Positions 24,637-33,416 of a DNA stretch of 46,537 nucleotides are shown here, piece after piece. Under the pieces are notes generated by a model, which was given only the letters and a program-made list of their open reading frames with translations, was not told the DNA's origin and searched no databases. How positions within the stretch are numbered: position 1 is the first letter of the stretch; each line of letters opens with the position of its first letter. This DNA is from Caryophanales bacterium UBA6879 (GTDB lineage: Bacteria > Bacillota_I > Bacilli_A > RFN20 > CAG-288), in contig DKCH01000063.1 of NCBI GenBank assembly GCA_002449135.1, positions 1-46,537 of the forward strand, in the 5' to 3' direction. Made by a program: the position numbers and the translations under genes.

Positions 24637-25956
24637 ATGGATTTTAATATTGAGGATTTTGGTGCGGATGTTAAAAATTTAAATAACGCTTGTTACATTC
24701 AAGATGCTATTGATTCTTGCTTTAGTAATAAAGGTGGGAGAGTAATAATTCCTGCTGGAAAGACTTATTTTTCTGGGACAATTGTTTTAAAAGATAATGT
24801 TGAACTCTATTTTGAAAATGGTGCTTGCTTAAAAGCTAGTAATAATTTTAATGATTTTGATTATTTTAAACGCCATTTGAAATATTCAGATAAATTAGAA
24901 ACTCCTTCTTATACTAATTGTGATTATAATGGTAAACCTTCTTTATATTTTATTTATGCAAATCAAGCAAAAAATATTAAGATCACTGGTTTTGGTACTA
25001 TTGATGGTAATGGAATTATATATAAAGGTTTTGAGGATAAATATTTTATTGATGGAAAATTTTATCCACGTATGCCTTTGATTTTCTTAGAAGGGGTTGA
25101 AGGTTTAACTATTAAGGATATTACCTTAGCTAATTCTGCTTTTTGGACTCTACATTTAGTCGGTGTAAATGATGGGTTAATTGATGGTATTAGAATTAAC
25201 AATAGTTTAAAAACTGCAAATTGTGATGGTATTGATCCTGATCATTGTAAAAATTTACGTATTAGTAATTGTTTTATTCATTGTGCCGATGATGCAATTG
25301 TTTTTAAAAATACAGCTGCTGAGAAAAAATATGGAAACTGTGAAAATATTTCAGTAACTAATTGTAATATTATTACAACCTCAGCTGGATTCAAATTTGG
25401 TACAGAATCTTGTTCTTTGTTTAAAAATATTACTATTACAAACTGTAATATTTTTAATTCTAATAGAGGTATTTCTATTCAATTAAGAGATGAAGGCTCT
25501 ATTGAAAACATTATATTTTCAAATATTAATATTGATACACGTATTTTTGCTAAACAATACTATTGGGGTTCTTCCGAACCTATTTGCATTACTGCAGTTA
25601 AAAGAAAAGAAGATACTAAAATAGGGCATGTTAAAAATATAGTATTTAGAAACATTAATGCCAATTCAGAAAATGGTATCTTAATTTATGGTGAAGATGA
25701 GACTAATATTTCAAATATAAGTTTTGATACTGTTAATTTAAGTATTGAAAATAAGTCTAAATGGCCTAAGATATTTAAGGATTTAAGACCATATTATAAA
25801 TTTGAAATGTTAGAAGATAAGGTTAATGTATTATATTTAAGAAATGCTAAAAATGTTAAATTTATGAATTTTAATTATGAAGTAAATCACAACATGGATG
25901 AATTTAAAGGTGAAGACTTTGATTTAAAGAATGCTGAGAATTTTAAGGTGAATTAG
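24637..25956 (+). CDS. GH28 polygalacturonase-like protein, 439 aa
   Basis: The GH28 right-handed beta-helix is recognisable: an N-terminal EDFGAD start, GGRVIIPAGKTYFSG, then NCDGIDPD (Asp197) and CADDAI (Asp218, Asp219), at the spacing of the three catalytic aspartates of polygalacturonases. The usual GHG histidine region reads SAGFKFGTES, so the conserved His is absent, as in a subgroup of bacterial GH28 proteins. The family hydrolyses alpha-galacturonide bonds in pectin. No signal peptide is visible, so it is probably cytoplasmic and acts on imported oligomers. AAGGAG precedes the start, and the nitroreductase gene follows after one base. Confidence 0.85.
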   Translation: MDFNIEDFGADVKNLNNACYIQDAIDSCFSNKGGRVIIPAGKTYFSGTIVLKDNVELYFENGACLKASNNFNDFDYFKRHLKYSDKLETPSYTNCDYNGKPSLYFIYANQAKNIKITGFGTIDGNGIIYKGFEDKYFIDGKFYPRMPLIFLEGVEGLTIKDITLANSAFWTLHLVGVNDGLIDGIRINNSLKTANCDGIDPDHCKNLRISNCFIHCADDAIVFKNTAAEKKYGNCENISVTNCNIITTSAGFKFGTESCSLFKNITITNCNIFNSNRGISIQLRDEGSIENIIFSNINIDTRIFAKQYYWGSSEPICITAVKRKEDTKIGHVKNIVFRNINANSENGILIYGEDETNISNISFDTVNLSIENKSKWPKIFKDLRPYYKFEMLEDKVNVLYLRNAKNVKFMNFNYEVNHNMDEFKGEDFDLKNAENFKVN

Positions 25957-25957
25957 T

Positions 25958-26479
25958 ATGGATATTTTAAAAGAAATTAAAATTAGAAGAAGCGTTAGAG
26001 AATTTACTAATAAAGAAGTTGAAGAAGACAAAATTAGACTTCTTTTAGAAGCTTTTATGCTAGGCCCTTCAGCAAAAAATGAAAGACCATGGGAATTAAT
26101 TGTTGTTTCTAATCCTATTTTAAAAGATCAATTAAGTGAAGTGAGCCAGTATGCTAAAGCATGTTTAAAAGCTAATGTTATTATTGTTCCAATTTTGGAT
26201 ATAAATAAAGTTATTACTAGTACCTCATATGCTGAACAAGATATGGCTTTAGCAAGTCAAAATTTACTATTAGAAGCTGTTCATTTAGGTTTAGGTGCTG
26301 TTTATTTAGGAGTTTATCCTAATCAAGAAAGAGTTAGAAAAGCTAAGGAATTTTTAAACATTAAAGATGATACTAAGTTTCCTTTTTGTTTTATTTGTGT
26401 AGGCTATCCTAGCTTAGAAAATGCTAATAGTGAATTAAATGAAAGAATTGATTTTTCAAGAGTGAAATTTATTAAATAA
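25958..26479 (+). CDS. Nitroreductase-family flavoprotein, 173 aa
   Basis: The N-terminus IKIRRSVREFTNKEV and GPSAKNERPWELIVV are the FMN-binding signatures of the nitroreductase family, and GLGAVYLGVYP is the usual C-terminal phosphate-binding region. Such enzymes reduce varied substrates with NAD(P)H; the specific one is not deducible. It starts one base after the GH28 stop, so the two are co-transcribed, but no functional link is obvious. Confidence 0.88.
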   Translation: MDILKEIKIRRSVREFTNKEVEEDKIRLLLEAFMLGPSAKNERPWELIVVSNPILKDQLSEVSQYAKACLKANVIIVPILDINKVITSTSYAEQDMALASQNLLLEAVHLGLGAVYLGVYPNQERVRKAKEFLNIKDDTKFPFCFICVGYPSLENANSELNERIDFSRVKFIK

Positions 26480-26500
26480 TAAAATTATAAAAATATAGTT

Positions 26501-27145
26501 TTAGAATGATGGGTATTCTTTATCATGTAATACTGCATTAAGTAAAACAGTTAAAATATTAATAGCACGAGAGGTCTTTTTTGCGTCATCTTCATTATAA
26601 ATGATTGTATCAGCATAGAATTGTGTAGGTTTTACAAATTCATCATACATTGGTTTAACAGTGGAAAAATATTGATCAATAATAAAGTCATAAGGACGAT
26701 TAGTTCTTTCTGAATGGTCTCGTATTAGACGTCTTAAAAATCTTTTTTCTGGAGAGGCAGCCACAAATATTTTTAAATCAGCCATTTTTCTTAATTTTGA
26801 ATTCTCTAATGCCATAATTCCTTCAAAAATTACAACATTTTTAGGTTTTACTACTTCAGTTTTGTTGGTTCTAGTTAAGATATTGAAATCATAAACTGGT
26901 TTATTTATTGATTCACCTACTTTTAATTTTGAAATTTGTTCTAAAATTAGAGGCCAATCAAAGGCTGAGGGATGGTCGAAATTTTCTTTTTTTCTTTCTT
27001 CAATAGAAAGGTTTGAAATATCTTTATAATAATCATCAAAAGAAATGAATGTAAAATTTTCTCTTCCTAATTTCTTTAATGCTTCTTTTGTAATAAAGGT
27101 TTTTCCAGAAGAGGAACCACCTCCGATTAATACTATTTTTGGCAT
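26501..27145 (-). CDS. udk: Uridine kinase-like P-loop kinase, 214 aa
   Basis: P-loop GGGSSSGKT is at residues 8-16, followed by SFDDYY, the FDHPSAFDW segment, VVIFEGIMAL (Walker B region) and RRLIRDHSERTNRP (lid). These are the hallmarks of uridine kinase in pyrimidine salvage. The start is taken at 27145 because AAAGGGG lies 9 bases upstream; an upstream ATG would add 16 residues before the P-loop. No clear terminator separates it from the convergent nitroreductase gene. Confidence 0.85.
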   Translation of the reverse strand: MPKIVLIGGGSSSGKTFITKEALKKLGRENFTFISFDDYYKDISNLSIEERKKENFDHPSAFDWPLILEQISKLKVGESINKPVYDFNILTRTNKTEVVKPKNVVIFEGIMALENSKLRKMADLKIFVAASPEKRFLRRLIRDHSERTNRPYDFIIDQYFSTVKPMYDEFVKPTQFYADTIIYNEDDAKKTSRAINILTVLLNAVLHDKEYPSF

Positions 27146-27286
27146 AATTTTAAACCCCTTTAAAAGTGTATATTTTAAATAATATATTTTCAATATATTT
27201 ATTAAGGATATTACTTTTTAGTTACTTTAGTTTTAAAAAGGTGTGTTTATTTAATTATTGTTTTTTATTTTTAAAGTTAAATACAT

Positions 27287-27299
27287 TATAATATTGGTT
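27287..27299 (+). promoter_or_regulatory. -10 box placing transcription start at the ATG (leaderless)
   Basis: TATAAT (27287-27292) ends 7 bases before the ATG at 27300 of the M16-like gene, and no Shine-Dalgarno is present. The -35 is poor. Confidence 0.4.
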
Positions 27300-30233
27300 A
27301 TGAACAAAAATTTTATTTTACAAAATACTTTTAATATCAAGTACCCACAATGTATTTTAAAAGTATATAAACACCTAAAGACAAATTGTTTAATTTATTT
27401 TTATAAAACTAAAAGCAAAAAGATGATTGCTAACATTACTGTTAATACTCCAAATTATGATAAATCAGCATGTATTAGTTTTATTCCTTTAGTTCTAAAT
27501 GAAGGAAGTAAGAAGTATCCATATAGTGATGTTTTTAATAATGTTAGTTATAGAACAGCATTGATTTTTAAAAAAGATGAAATTTTTAATAATCAAACAC
27601 ATTATAGTTTTGCTACTTATAATAAAGCTTCTTTTAATATATTTTTAGATGTTTTATTAGATACTTTATTTAATCCTCTTTTTTCAAAAAATGCTTATTA
27701 TTGTTACGCTTTAAGAAGAATAATGACTTTCAATTTTGATACTTTACAAATAGATAGCCCATTATATTTTGCCGCAGTTGATAATGAATATAATGCTGAT
27801 TTTGTAATGAAAAAAGCTATACATGAATTTAATTTTAAAAATACTTCTTTAGAATTAATTAATGATTATAGTGTTGAAGGATTTTTAAATTCGACTTATG
27901 AAAAAACTTTAGCAACATATAAAAAATTTTATCAACCTAGCAACATGATACTTTCTTTTTATGGCGATTTAGATATTGATAATTTACTAGATTATTTAGA
28001 TAAAGAATATTTGAGTAAATATGGTTTAGGACAAAATTATTTTGATAATTTATCTGAGCACTTTAAATTGCTAGAAAGCAAAAAAGAATTTGTTAAATAT
28101 CCTTCAAATAGAGTTAAAAATATTTTTGCTAGTTCATTTTCTATGGTTTTGGATCCACATAAATTCAGTAAATTTGATGTAGAAATATGTAAAATTTTGT
28201 TACCTTTAATTATTAATAAGGCTGGTTTATATTCTTCTATGTTACATAAAAATGCTTATTTAGATAGAAGTGATGTAAAACAAAAAGAAATTTTTACTAA
28301 ATGTGAAATTTATTTTTCTCAAACATATCCTTGTGTTTTTTCATTAAATTGTTTTAAAAATACAAAATATAACTTTGACTCTAATAAAGAAATTAATCAT
28401 TTATATAAATTTTTAAACAATTATTTTCCATCTAAAGAAGATTTAGATGATTTTAGATTTGAAATTAAGAAAAAAATCTTAAATATCGAAAGTAATGAAT
28501 ATAGTGATTTTGATGTTGGTGAATTAAAGATGATGATTAATTTTGCCGGAGAGAAAAATCTTAAAGACTCTTATTATTTTAATGTTGTAAAAAATTTAAT
28601 GTCATTCCTGAGATTTAGTAATTTAGAACTAATTGCATTTATTAAATTGATATTTAAAGAAGTTTCAGAAAATTTTAAGAGATCATGTATTTTTATAGAT
28701 TATATTCCTTCTTTATCAATTGCAGATGAAAGAGAAGAAGAATTAAATAAAAAAATACAAGAATATCAAAATAGTTTAACAATAAGTCAAACTGAAAATA
28801 TTATTAAAGATAATATAAGCTTTTTAAATTATTCTAAAAATTACGAAAAAAGAATAGAAAAAACCAATTATCCTTCTGTTGAGATTAAAGATTTAAATGA
28901 TGATTTACTCTTTTTAAAATCTAAGAAACTTGAAAGGGGATTTAATTTTTATCATTTTAATATTGAAAATAAGAAGACATGTTATTTTTCTTTAATTTTT
29001 GATCTTCATGATCTTGATGTTGATAGTATACATGTTTTATCTCTTTTTACTTCTATTTTTGATAAGTTACCTAATTGTAGTCATTCTTCATTAAGTTCAA
29101 ATAAGTTAAGTAAATACGCTTTAAAATATAATTTTGAAGCTTTATCTTCTTCTAATGATCGTTTTAAAAAGATGTATAAATTCCTTTCTTTACATTTTAC
29201 TTGCTTTGTTGATGATTTTCCAAAGTTAATAAAGATTATAAGTAATCTAATGTTTAATCCGTATTTGGAAAAGCATAATTTAGAATTATTAATACATATA
29301 GCGCTTTTACATGCAAAACATAAGTTACTTGATACTTCTCTTTATTGTTCTATTCGCTCTAGTAGTTTAGCTGATGATGAGTTTTCTTTAAATGAGCATT
29401 TTTATGGCTTTTCTTATATTAATTATTTACAAGATTTGTCAGATAATTTTGATAGTGTTTATCCAAAATTAATAAATGATATTCAAAATATTATTAAAAA
29501 AGTTTTCTCTTTTAAGAGATTTAATTTTAGTTTACTTTCTAATGAAAGAAATATTAATAGGATTGAAAATAATTTAAGGGAAAATATTGTTTCTAAATTA
29601 AATAAAATTGAAATTCAAGATCCTATTTTTTATTCATTAAAATATCAAAGAAATGAAGCTTTTATTAGCAATCAAGTTAAAAATAATACTGTTTCAGTTT
29701 CTTTTAAATTAGGAGATTCTGAAATTAAAGAAATGAGGGATGATTTAGTTCAAATTCTTTTAATGAACAAAATTTATGATGATGGGCAAAATGAGGGAAT
29801 TAATTATCATATATTTTTAAATATTTTTGATTTACAATTAGTTAATATTAATGTTTACCTTGCAGAAAATTATAGTAAATCTCGCGATAAAATAATTTAT
29901 TTTGGTGACTATTTAAATAGATTAGTTTTTACAGAAAAAGATTTATTTTTAGCAAAAATAGAAGATTACAGTGATAGTTACCAGGATCCTTCTTTAGACT
30001 TTATTTCTTATGCTGCTTTCTTTAGGGCTTATGTTAATTATAATGAAAGTGATGTTTTAAAATTTAGAAAAGATATGTTAGATACAAGTTTAGAAGATGT
30101 TTCTAGTTATATTGCTAAAATTTCTTCTAAGGTAAAAGAATGTTCTTTAGTTGCTTTTTCTAATCCTGATTTTGTTAAAGGGACTTTAGATAGTTTTACT
30201 TCTGTAACTGAAATAAAGTTAGATTATGAATAA
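27300..30233 (+). CDS. M16C (presequence-protease-like) homologue lacking the zinc motif, 977 aa
   Basis: The length and order match M16C peptidases. GSKKYPYSDVFNNV (from residue 69) and the DVLLDTLFNPLF segment align with the conserved N-terminal domain, and AAVDNEYN matches the downstream NEMKG region. The catalytic HXXEH position (60-64) reads SFIPL, so both zinc histidines and the catalytic Glu are missing. The C-terminal R-x-x-G-A-Y-G active-site partner is also degenerate. It is therefore probably a non-catalytic relative, perhaps a binding protein or a partner of another M16 subunit. ATG 27300 is chosen over the upstream 27258. It overlaps the next gene by 8 bases. There is no signal peptide. 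Confidence 0.8.
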   Translation: MNKNFILQNTFNIKYPQCILKVYKHLKTNCLIYFYKTKSKKMIANITVNTPNYDKSACISFIPLVLNEGSKKYPYSDVFNNVSYRTALIFKKDEIFNNQTHYSFATYNKASFNIFLDVLLDTLFNPLFSKNAYYCYALRRIMTFNFDTLQIDSPLYFAAVDNEYNADFVMKKAIHEFNFKNTSLELINDYSVEGFLNSTYEKTLATYKKFYQPSNMILSFYGDLDIDNLLDYLDKEYLSKYGLGQNYFDNLSEHFKLLESKKEFVKYPSNRVKNIFASSFSMVLDPHKFSKFDVEICKILLPLIINKAGLYSSMLHKNAYLDRSDVKQKEIFTKCEIYFSQTYPCVFSLNCFKNTKYNFDSNKEINHLYKFLNNYFPSKEDLDDFRFEIKKKILNIESNEYSDFDVGELKMMINFAGEKNLKDSYYFNVVKNLMSFLRFSNLELIAFIKLIFKEVSENFKRSCIFIDYIPSLSIADEREEELNKKIQEYQNSLTISQTENIIKDNISFLNYSKNYEKRIEKTNYPSVEIKDLNDDLLFLKSKKLERGFNFYHFNIENKKTCYFSLIFDLHDLDVDSIHVLSLFTSIFDKLPNCSHSSLSSNKLSKYALKYNFEALSSSNDRFKKMYKFLSLHFTCFVDDFPKLIKIISNLMFNPYLEKHNLELLIHIALLHAKHKLLDTSLYCSIRSSSLADDEFSLNEHFYGFSYINYLQDLSDNFDSVYPKLINDIQNIIKKVFSFKRFNFSLLSNERNINRIENNLRENIVSKLNKIEIQDPIFYSLKYQRNEAFISNQVKNNTVSVSFKLGDSEIKEMRDDLVQILLMNKIYDDGQNEGINYHIFLNIFDLQLVNINVYLAENYSKSRDKIIYFGDYLNRLVFTEKDLFLAKIEDYSDSYQDPSLDFISYAAFFRAYVNYNESDVLKFRKDMLDTSLEDVSSYIAKISSKVKECSLVAFSNPDFVKGTLDSFTSVTEIKLDYE

Positions 30234-31416
30234 ATTATTTATAAGATTGTATCAAAAGATTCTTTTTGTATCAGGACTTTTTTTAAAATATAAAAAAAGC
30301 AAAATATATAGTGGGCAAAATAAATATTTAAATCTTGCAAATGATATTAAAAATGAAAGATTATTAATAGTAACAGGTAAGCATATTAATGGCCTTGGTC
30401 TTTTAAATGAACTTAAAAATAATTTAGATGAGAAGAAAATATTTTATAAGATTTTTGACCAAACTTCTTCAAATCCAGATGAGCAAGAAGTTTATTTAGC
30501 TTTAAATATTTATAAAGAAAATAATTTAACAGCAATTTTAGCTTTTGGTGGAGGTTCATGTTTAGATTTAGCAAAAGCTTGTTGTTGCTTAACTAATAAT
30601 AAAAATAAAAAACTTAGTGATTTAAAGGGACTTTTTAAGGTGAGAGGTAAATTACCATTATTAATAGGAATACCAACTACAGCTGGTACAGGTTCAGAAG
30701 TTACTATTGCTAGTGTTATTTCTAATCATCAAAAGAAAGAAAAATATGCAATTCTCTCTCCTAAATTAATATGCGATAAGGTTCTATTTGATCCATATTT
30801 ACTTACTAAATCTCCTAGAAAAGTAATAGCTTACGCCGGTATTGATGCCTTAACTCATGCTTTAGAGGCTTATTTTAATAAAGCTAATACTCCATTTAGA
30901 ATTAGAAAAGAAAAACAAGCTATTGATTTAATCTTTAAAAATTTAGTTAAAGCTTATAAGGAAGAAAATAATTTAGAATATTTAGAGAAAATGTTAAAAG
31001 CTAGTTATTTAGCAGGTTTATCTTTTTCAAAAGCTTATGTTGGATATGTGCATGCTTTAGGTCATGCCTTAGGTGCTTATTATAATTTGCCACATGGTTT
31101 TTTAATGGGTGTTTTATTAGTAGAGGTTTTAAAAAGCTATGGTTCGTGTTTAGATAGAAAAATTGATAAATTATCTAATTCTCTTACCTTATTTAATCCT
31201 AATTCTTCTTTAATAAATAAAAGACAAAAGTTTTTTACATATTTAGAATTCTTAAAAGATGATCTAGATTTACCTGATTCTTTACATGGTATTTTAAAAG
31301 AAAAAGATATAAAAAAATTAGTTAATATGGCTTACAAGGAAGCCATTCCTTTATATCCTGTTCCTAAATTATTAAGTAAAGATGATTTAGAAAAAATCTT
31401 ATATAAATTACTTTAA
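30226..31416 (+). CDS. Iron-containing alcohol dehydrogenase family protein, 396 aa
   Basis: The dinucleotide-binding motif AFGGGSCLDLAKA (from 106), PTTAGTGSEVT, and metal ligands Asp207, His211, His276 and His290 (in GIDALTHALEAYF, YVHALGHALG and LPHG) match the family, with spacing like that of FucO-type enzymes. These are NAD(P)-dependent reductases or dehydrogenases of small alcohols or aldehydes. It overlaps the M16-like gene by 8 bases and ends 4 bases into the convergent mntP. The substrate is unknown. Confidence 0.9.
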   Translation: MNKLFIRLYQKILFVSGLFLKYKKSKIYSGQNKYLNLANDIKNERLLIVTGKHINGLGLLNELKNNLDEKKIFYKIFDQTSSNPDEQEVYLALNIYKENNLTAILAFGGGSCLDLAKACCCLTNNKNKKLSDLKGLFKVRGKLPLLIGIPTTAGTGSEVTIASVISNHQKKEKYAILSPKLICDKVLFDPYLLTKSPRKVIAYAGIDALTHALEAYFNKANTPFRIRKEKQAIDLIFKNLVKAYKEENNLEYLEKMLKASYLAGLSFSKAYVGYVHALGHALGAYYNLPHGFLMGVLLVEVLKSYGSCLDRKIDKLSNSLTLFNPNSSLINKRQKFFTYLEFLKDDLDLPDSLHGILKEKDIKKLVNMAYKEAIPLYPVPKLLSKDDLEKILYKLL

Positions 31417-32009
31417 AAATTAATAATTCCCAAACCAGAAAGAAGAATTTTGATGCTGATTAAAATAAGAATAAATCCACCCAAAATTTTTGCTAATTCA
31501 AAATGACCTTTTAAAATTTTAGATAATTGTTTGCCTAAAAATACTCCTATAATACAAAAAACAAAAGTAATAAATATAATAATTGAAATATCTATATAAA
31601 TGTTTAAATTAGAGTCTTCCTGTAGAGTTAAACCAACTACAAGGGCATCTATTGCTGTAGCAATGGCTTGAAGTGTTATTGTAAGAAAATTAAAGCTTTT
31701 TATTTTTAATTCAGGTTCTATTTTTTCTTTATATTCTTTTATCGAGTCAAAAATCATTTTTCCACCAATAAATAATAAAATTGCAAAAGAAATATAATGA
31801 TCATATGAATCAATATAATTTAGAAATGTTGAGCCAATATAATGTCCAATTAAGGGCATTAATCCTTGGAAAAGAGAAAACATTAAAGGAATAATAAGTA
31901 ATTTTAATTTGGAAATTTTAGTAAAAGATAAGCCATCGATTATAGAAACAGTAAAAGCGTCCATCGCTAAGGAAATTCCTAATAAAATTACATAAATATA
32001 ATTTGTCAT
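31413..32009 (-). CDS. mntP: Manganese efflux pump MntP, 198 aa
   Basis: Six membrane segments in two repeats carry the conserved LAMDAF and ATAIDALVVG motifs, with the paired aspartates of the MntP family that exports Mn2+. A loop EYKEKIEPELKIK separates the halves. The ATG at 32007-32009 has no Shine-Dalgarno; TATAAT on the minus strand lies about 10 bases upstream, so the leader would be very short. No Mn riboswitch fold (yybP-ykoY) was recognised upstream. Confidence 0.9.
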   Translation of the reverse strand: MTNYIYVILLGISLAMDAFTVSIIDGLSFTKISKLKLLIIPLMFSLFQGLMPLIGHYIGSTFLNYIDSYDHYISFAILLFIGGKMIFDSIKEYKEKIEPELKIKSFNFLTITLQAIATAIDALVVGLTLQEDSNLNIYIDISIIIFITFVFCIIGVFLGKQLSKILKGHFELAKILGGFILILISIKILLSGLGIINF

Positions 32010-32060
32010 AAGCTTAATAATTATAAAGAAATAGTTTAAAGTTAGTGAGAGAAAACAAAG

Positions 32061-32092
32061 AAAAAGAGACTTAAATTAATAAGTCTCTTTTT
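32061..32092 (-). terminator. Terminator of the two-module lipoprotein gene
   Basis: AAAAAGAGACTTA (32061-32073) and TAAGTCTCTTTTT (32080-32092) are exactly complementary around a 6-base loop. On the minus strand it follows the lipoprotein stop at 32129. Confidence 0.85.
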
Positions 32093-32128
32093 GGAGGGTA
32101 ATTTATTAATGAGGATTAATAATTAAGA

Positions 32129-33223
32129 TTAAATAGCAGCAAAGGAAGCAATAAAGATAAGCGCAGAAACTGAATCTACAGTAAATTCATATGTTCCTGC
32201 TTCAGGAATACTAATATTTACTGCTGTTAAAGTTTTTTCTCCACCTAATGGTAAAGCAGTGGTTTCATAAGTAAATTCAGCTTCACCAGCTTTTTTATGA
32301 CCAAGTTTAGGAGCAACAGCTGAATCACTAGACAGAGCATAGAAAGAAAGAGTTCCTTGTCCACTAGCTTCAAATTTTAAGGTTTTACCAGCAGCTAAAT
32401 TAAAGCAGTCATTAAGTAAAGCATTAGTATAACCTTCTAAAGTATAACCAGTTAAAGTTCTTTGACCTTTATATTCTATATCACCATTAATAGTGAAGTT
32501 TCCAACTTTTTGATCAGTATAAGTGCCTGGTAATAATTCATATGGAGTTAAAACATTTGAATCTGTAATAGCAGGGGTTACAACTGGAGCTTCAGTAGTA
32601 GTTCCTTCAGTATAAGTAACTTCTAGTGTTTGTATAGAAGTATTTTGATTAGAAAGAATTAAGTATGTTCCAGCTTTTGGTAAAATAAATTCAATATCTT
32701 CATAAGAAGGACTGACAGTATGAGCACTTAAATAATTAAATTCAGCAGTTTCTCCAACTTCGCCACCAGTTAATTCAGCTAAGAATAATCTAGTGAAATT
32801 TTTACTACTACCAGATTTAGCAGAAATAGAAACCTTACCACTACCAGTAACAGTAAATTCAATAACAGCTTTTGATTTTTTAACATCAGAAGTTGCATCA
32901 GTTTTAATTCTTTTACCTGGTTCAGTAGACATTGTATGAATTTTAAAGAAACCATCAGCGGCTGTAAAATCAGCTTTACTAACCACAGGTAATGTAGTCA
33001 TATCAATAGATTTTGTGATAGAAGTTGAAGTGGTTTCGGAACTAGTTGGGGCTGGAGCAGCAGATTCAGAACTTACTGGAACGACTGTAGTAACAGAATC
33101 AGAGCTAGTTTCGCTTTGCTTTTCAGAAGTTGAAACTTCAGTTACAGTTGAATCTGAAGTTGAAGTACATGAAGCAAGGCCAAGTACTAATAAAAATAAG
33201 GGAATAATTTTTTTAATTTTCAT
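32129..33223 (-). CDS. Lipoprotein with two beta-sandwich, carbohydrate-binding-like modules, 364 aa
   Basis: ATG 33223 follows AAAGGA; upstream residues to 33286 have no such site. Signal peptide MKIKKIIPL ends in LASC. A Thr/Ser/Val/Pro linker (about 25-70) precedes two similar modules (about 75-205 and 225-364). Each has a G-x-G-x-L/V-S core, an S-x-S-x loop and a closing PxAGTY strand pair, as in binding domains attached to pectate lyases. There is no catalytic motif. The gene diverges from the PL9-like pectate lyase gene across a region with two palindromic operator-like sites, supporting a shared role in polysaccharide binding. Confidence 0.7.
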   Translation of the reverse strand: MKIKKIIPLFLLVLGLASCTSTSDSTVTEVSTSEKQSETSSDSVTTVVPVSSESAAPAPTSSETTSTSITKSIDMTTLPVVSKADFTAADGFFKIHTMSTEPGKRIKTDATSDVKKSKAVIEFTVTGSGKVSISAKSGSSKNFTRLFLAELTGGEVGETAEFNYLSAHTVSPSYEDIEFILPKAGTYLILSNQNTSIQTLEVTYTEGTTTEAPVVTPAITDSNVLTPYELLPGTYTDQKVGNFTINGDIEYKGQRTLTGYTLEGYTNALLNDCFNLAAGKTLKFEASGQGTLSFYALSSDSAVAPKLGHKKAGEAEFTYETTALPLGGEKTLTAVNISIPEAGTYEFTVDSVSALIFIASFAAI

Positions 33224-33244
33224 AAAAGTTTCCTTTCGCTTTAT

Positions 33245-33262
33245 TGTAAGTAATCGCTTACA
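33245..33262. promoter_or_regulatory. cre/LacI-type operator palindrome
   Basis: TGTAAGTAATCGCTTACA has 6-bp arms (TGTAAG/CTTACA). On the minus strand ATGTAAGCGATTACT matches the Firmicutes catabolite element consensus WTGNAANCGNWNNCW at every defined position. It lies 22 bases upstream of the lipoprotein start, suited to repression. Confidence 0.55.
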
Positions 33263-33314
33263 TAGATTTAATATAATATAAAACATAAAAAATAATAAAG
33301 ACTTTTAGCGGCTT

Positions 33315-33333
33315 TTTGTGCGGTCCGCACAAA
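33315..33333. promoter_or_regulatory. 19-bp GC-rich palindrome between divergent genes
   Basis: TTTGTGCGG and CCGCACAAA flank one central T with perfect symmetry. It is exceptionally G+C-rich for this AT-rich DNA. It lies between the two polysaccharide-related genes and has no following T-run, so a protein-binding site is more likely than a terminator. Confidence 0.6.
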
Positions 33334-33361
33334 TGTTATTTAGATAACTAATTATTTTAAG

Positions 33362-33375
33362 TGTAAGGGCATTCA
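33362..33375 (+). promoter_or_regulatory. Third TGTAA-type site upstream of the PL9-like gene
   Basis: TGTAAGGGCATTCA resembles TGTAAAGGCTTACA at 21730-21743 with a degenerate right arm, 42 bases before the pectate-lyase start. Confidence 0.3.
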
Positions 33376-33416
33376 TTTTGATAAAATTAAAATTGTATAG
33401 ATAGGAAGTGTTTTAT

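Noticed and set aside
32010..32060. Manganese riboswitch upstream of mntP
   Set aside because: The gap holds only about 50 bases before the neighbour's terminator and shows none of the conserved yybP-ykoY elements.
33015..33281. Plus-strand ORF opposite the two-module lipoprotein
   Set aside because: It is a shadow of the Ser/Thr/Val-rich linker on the other strand and runs through the operator region.
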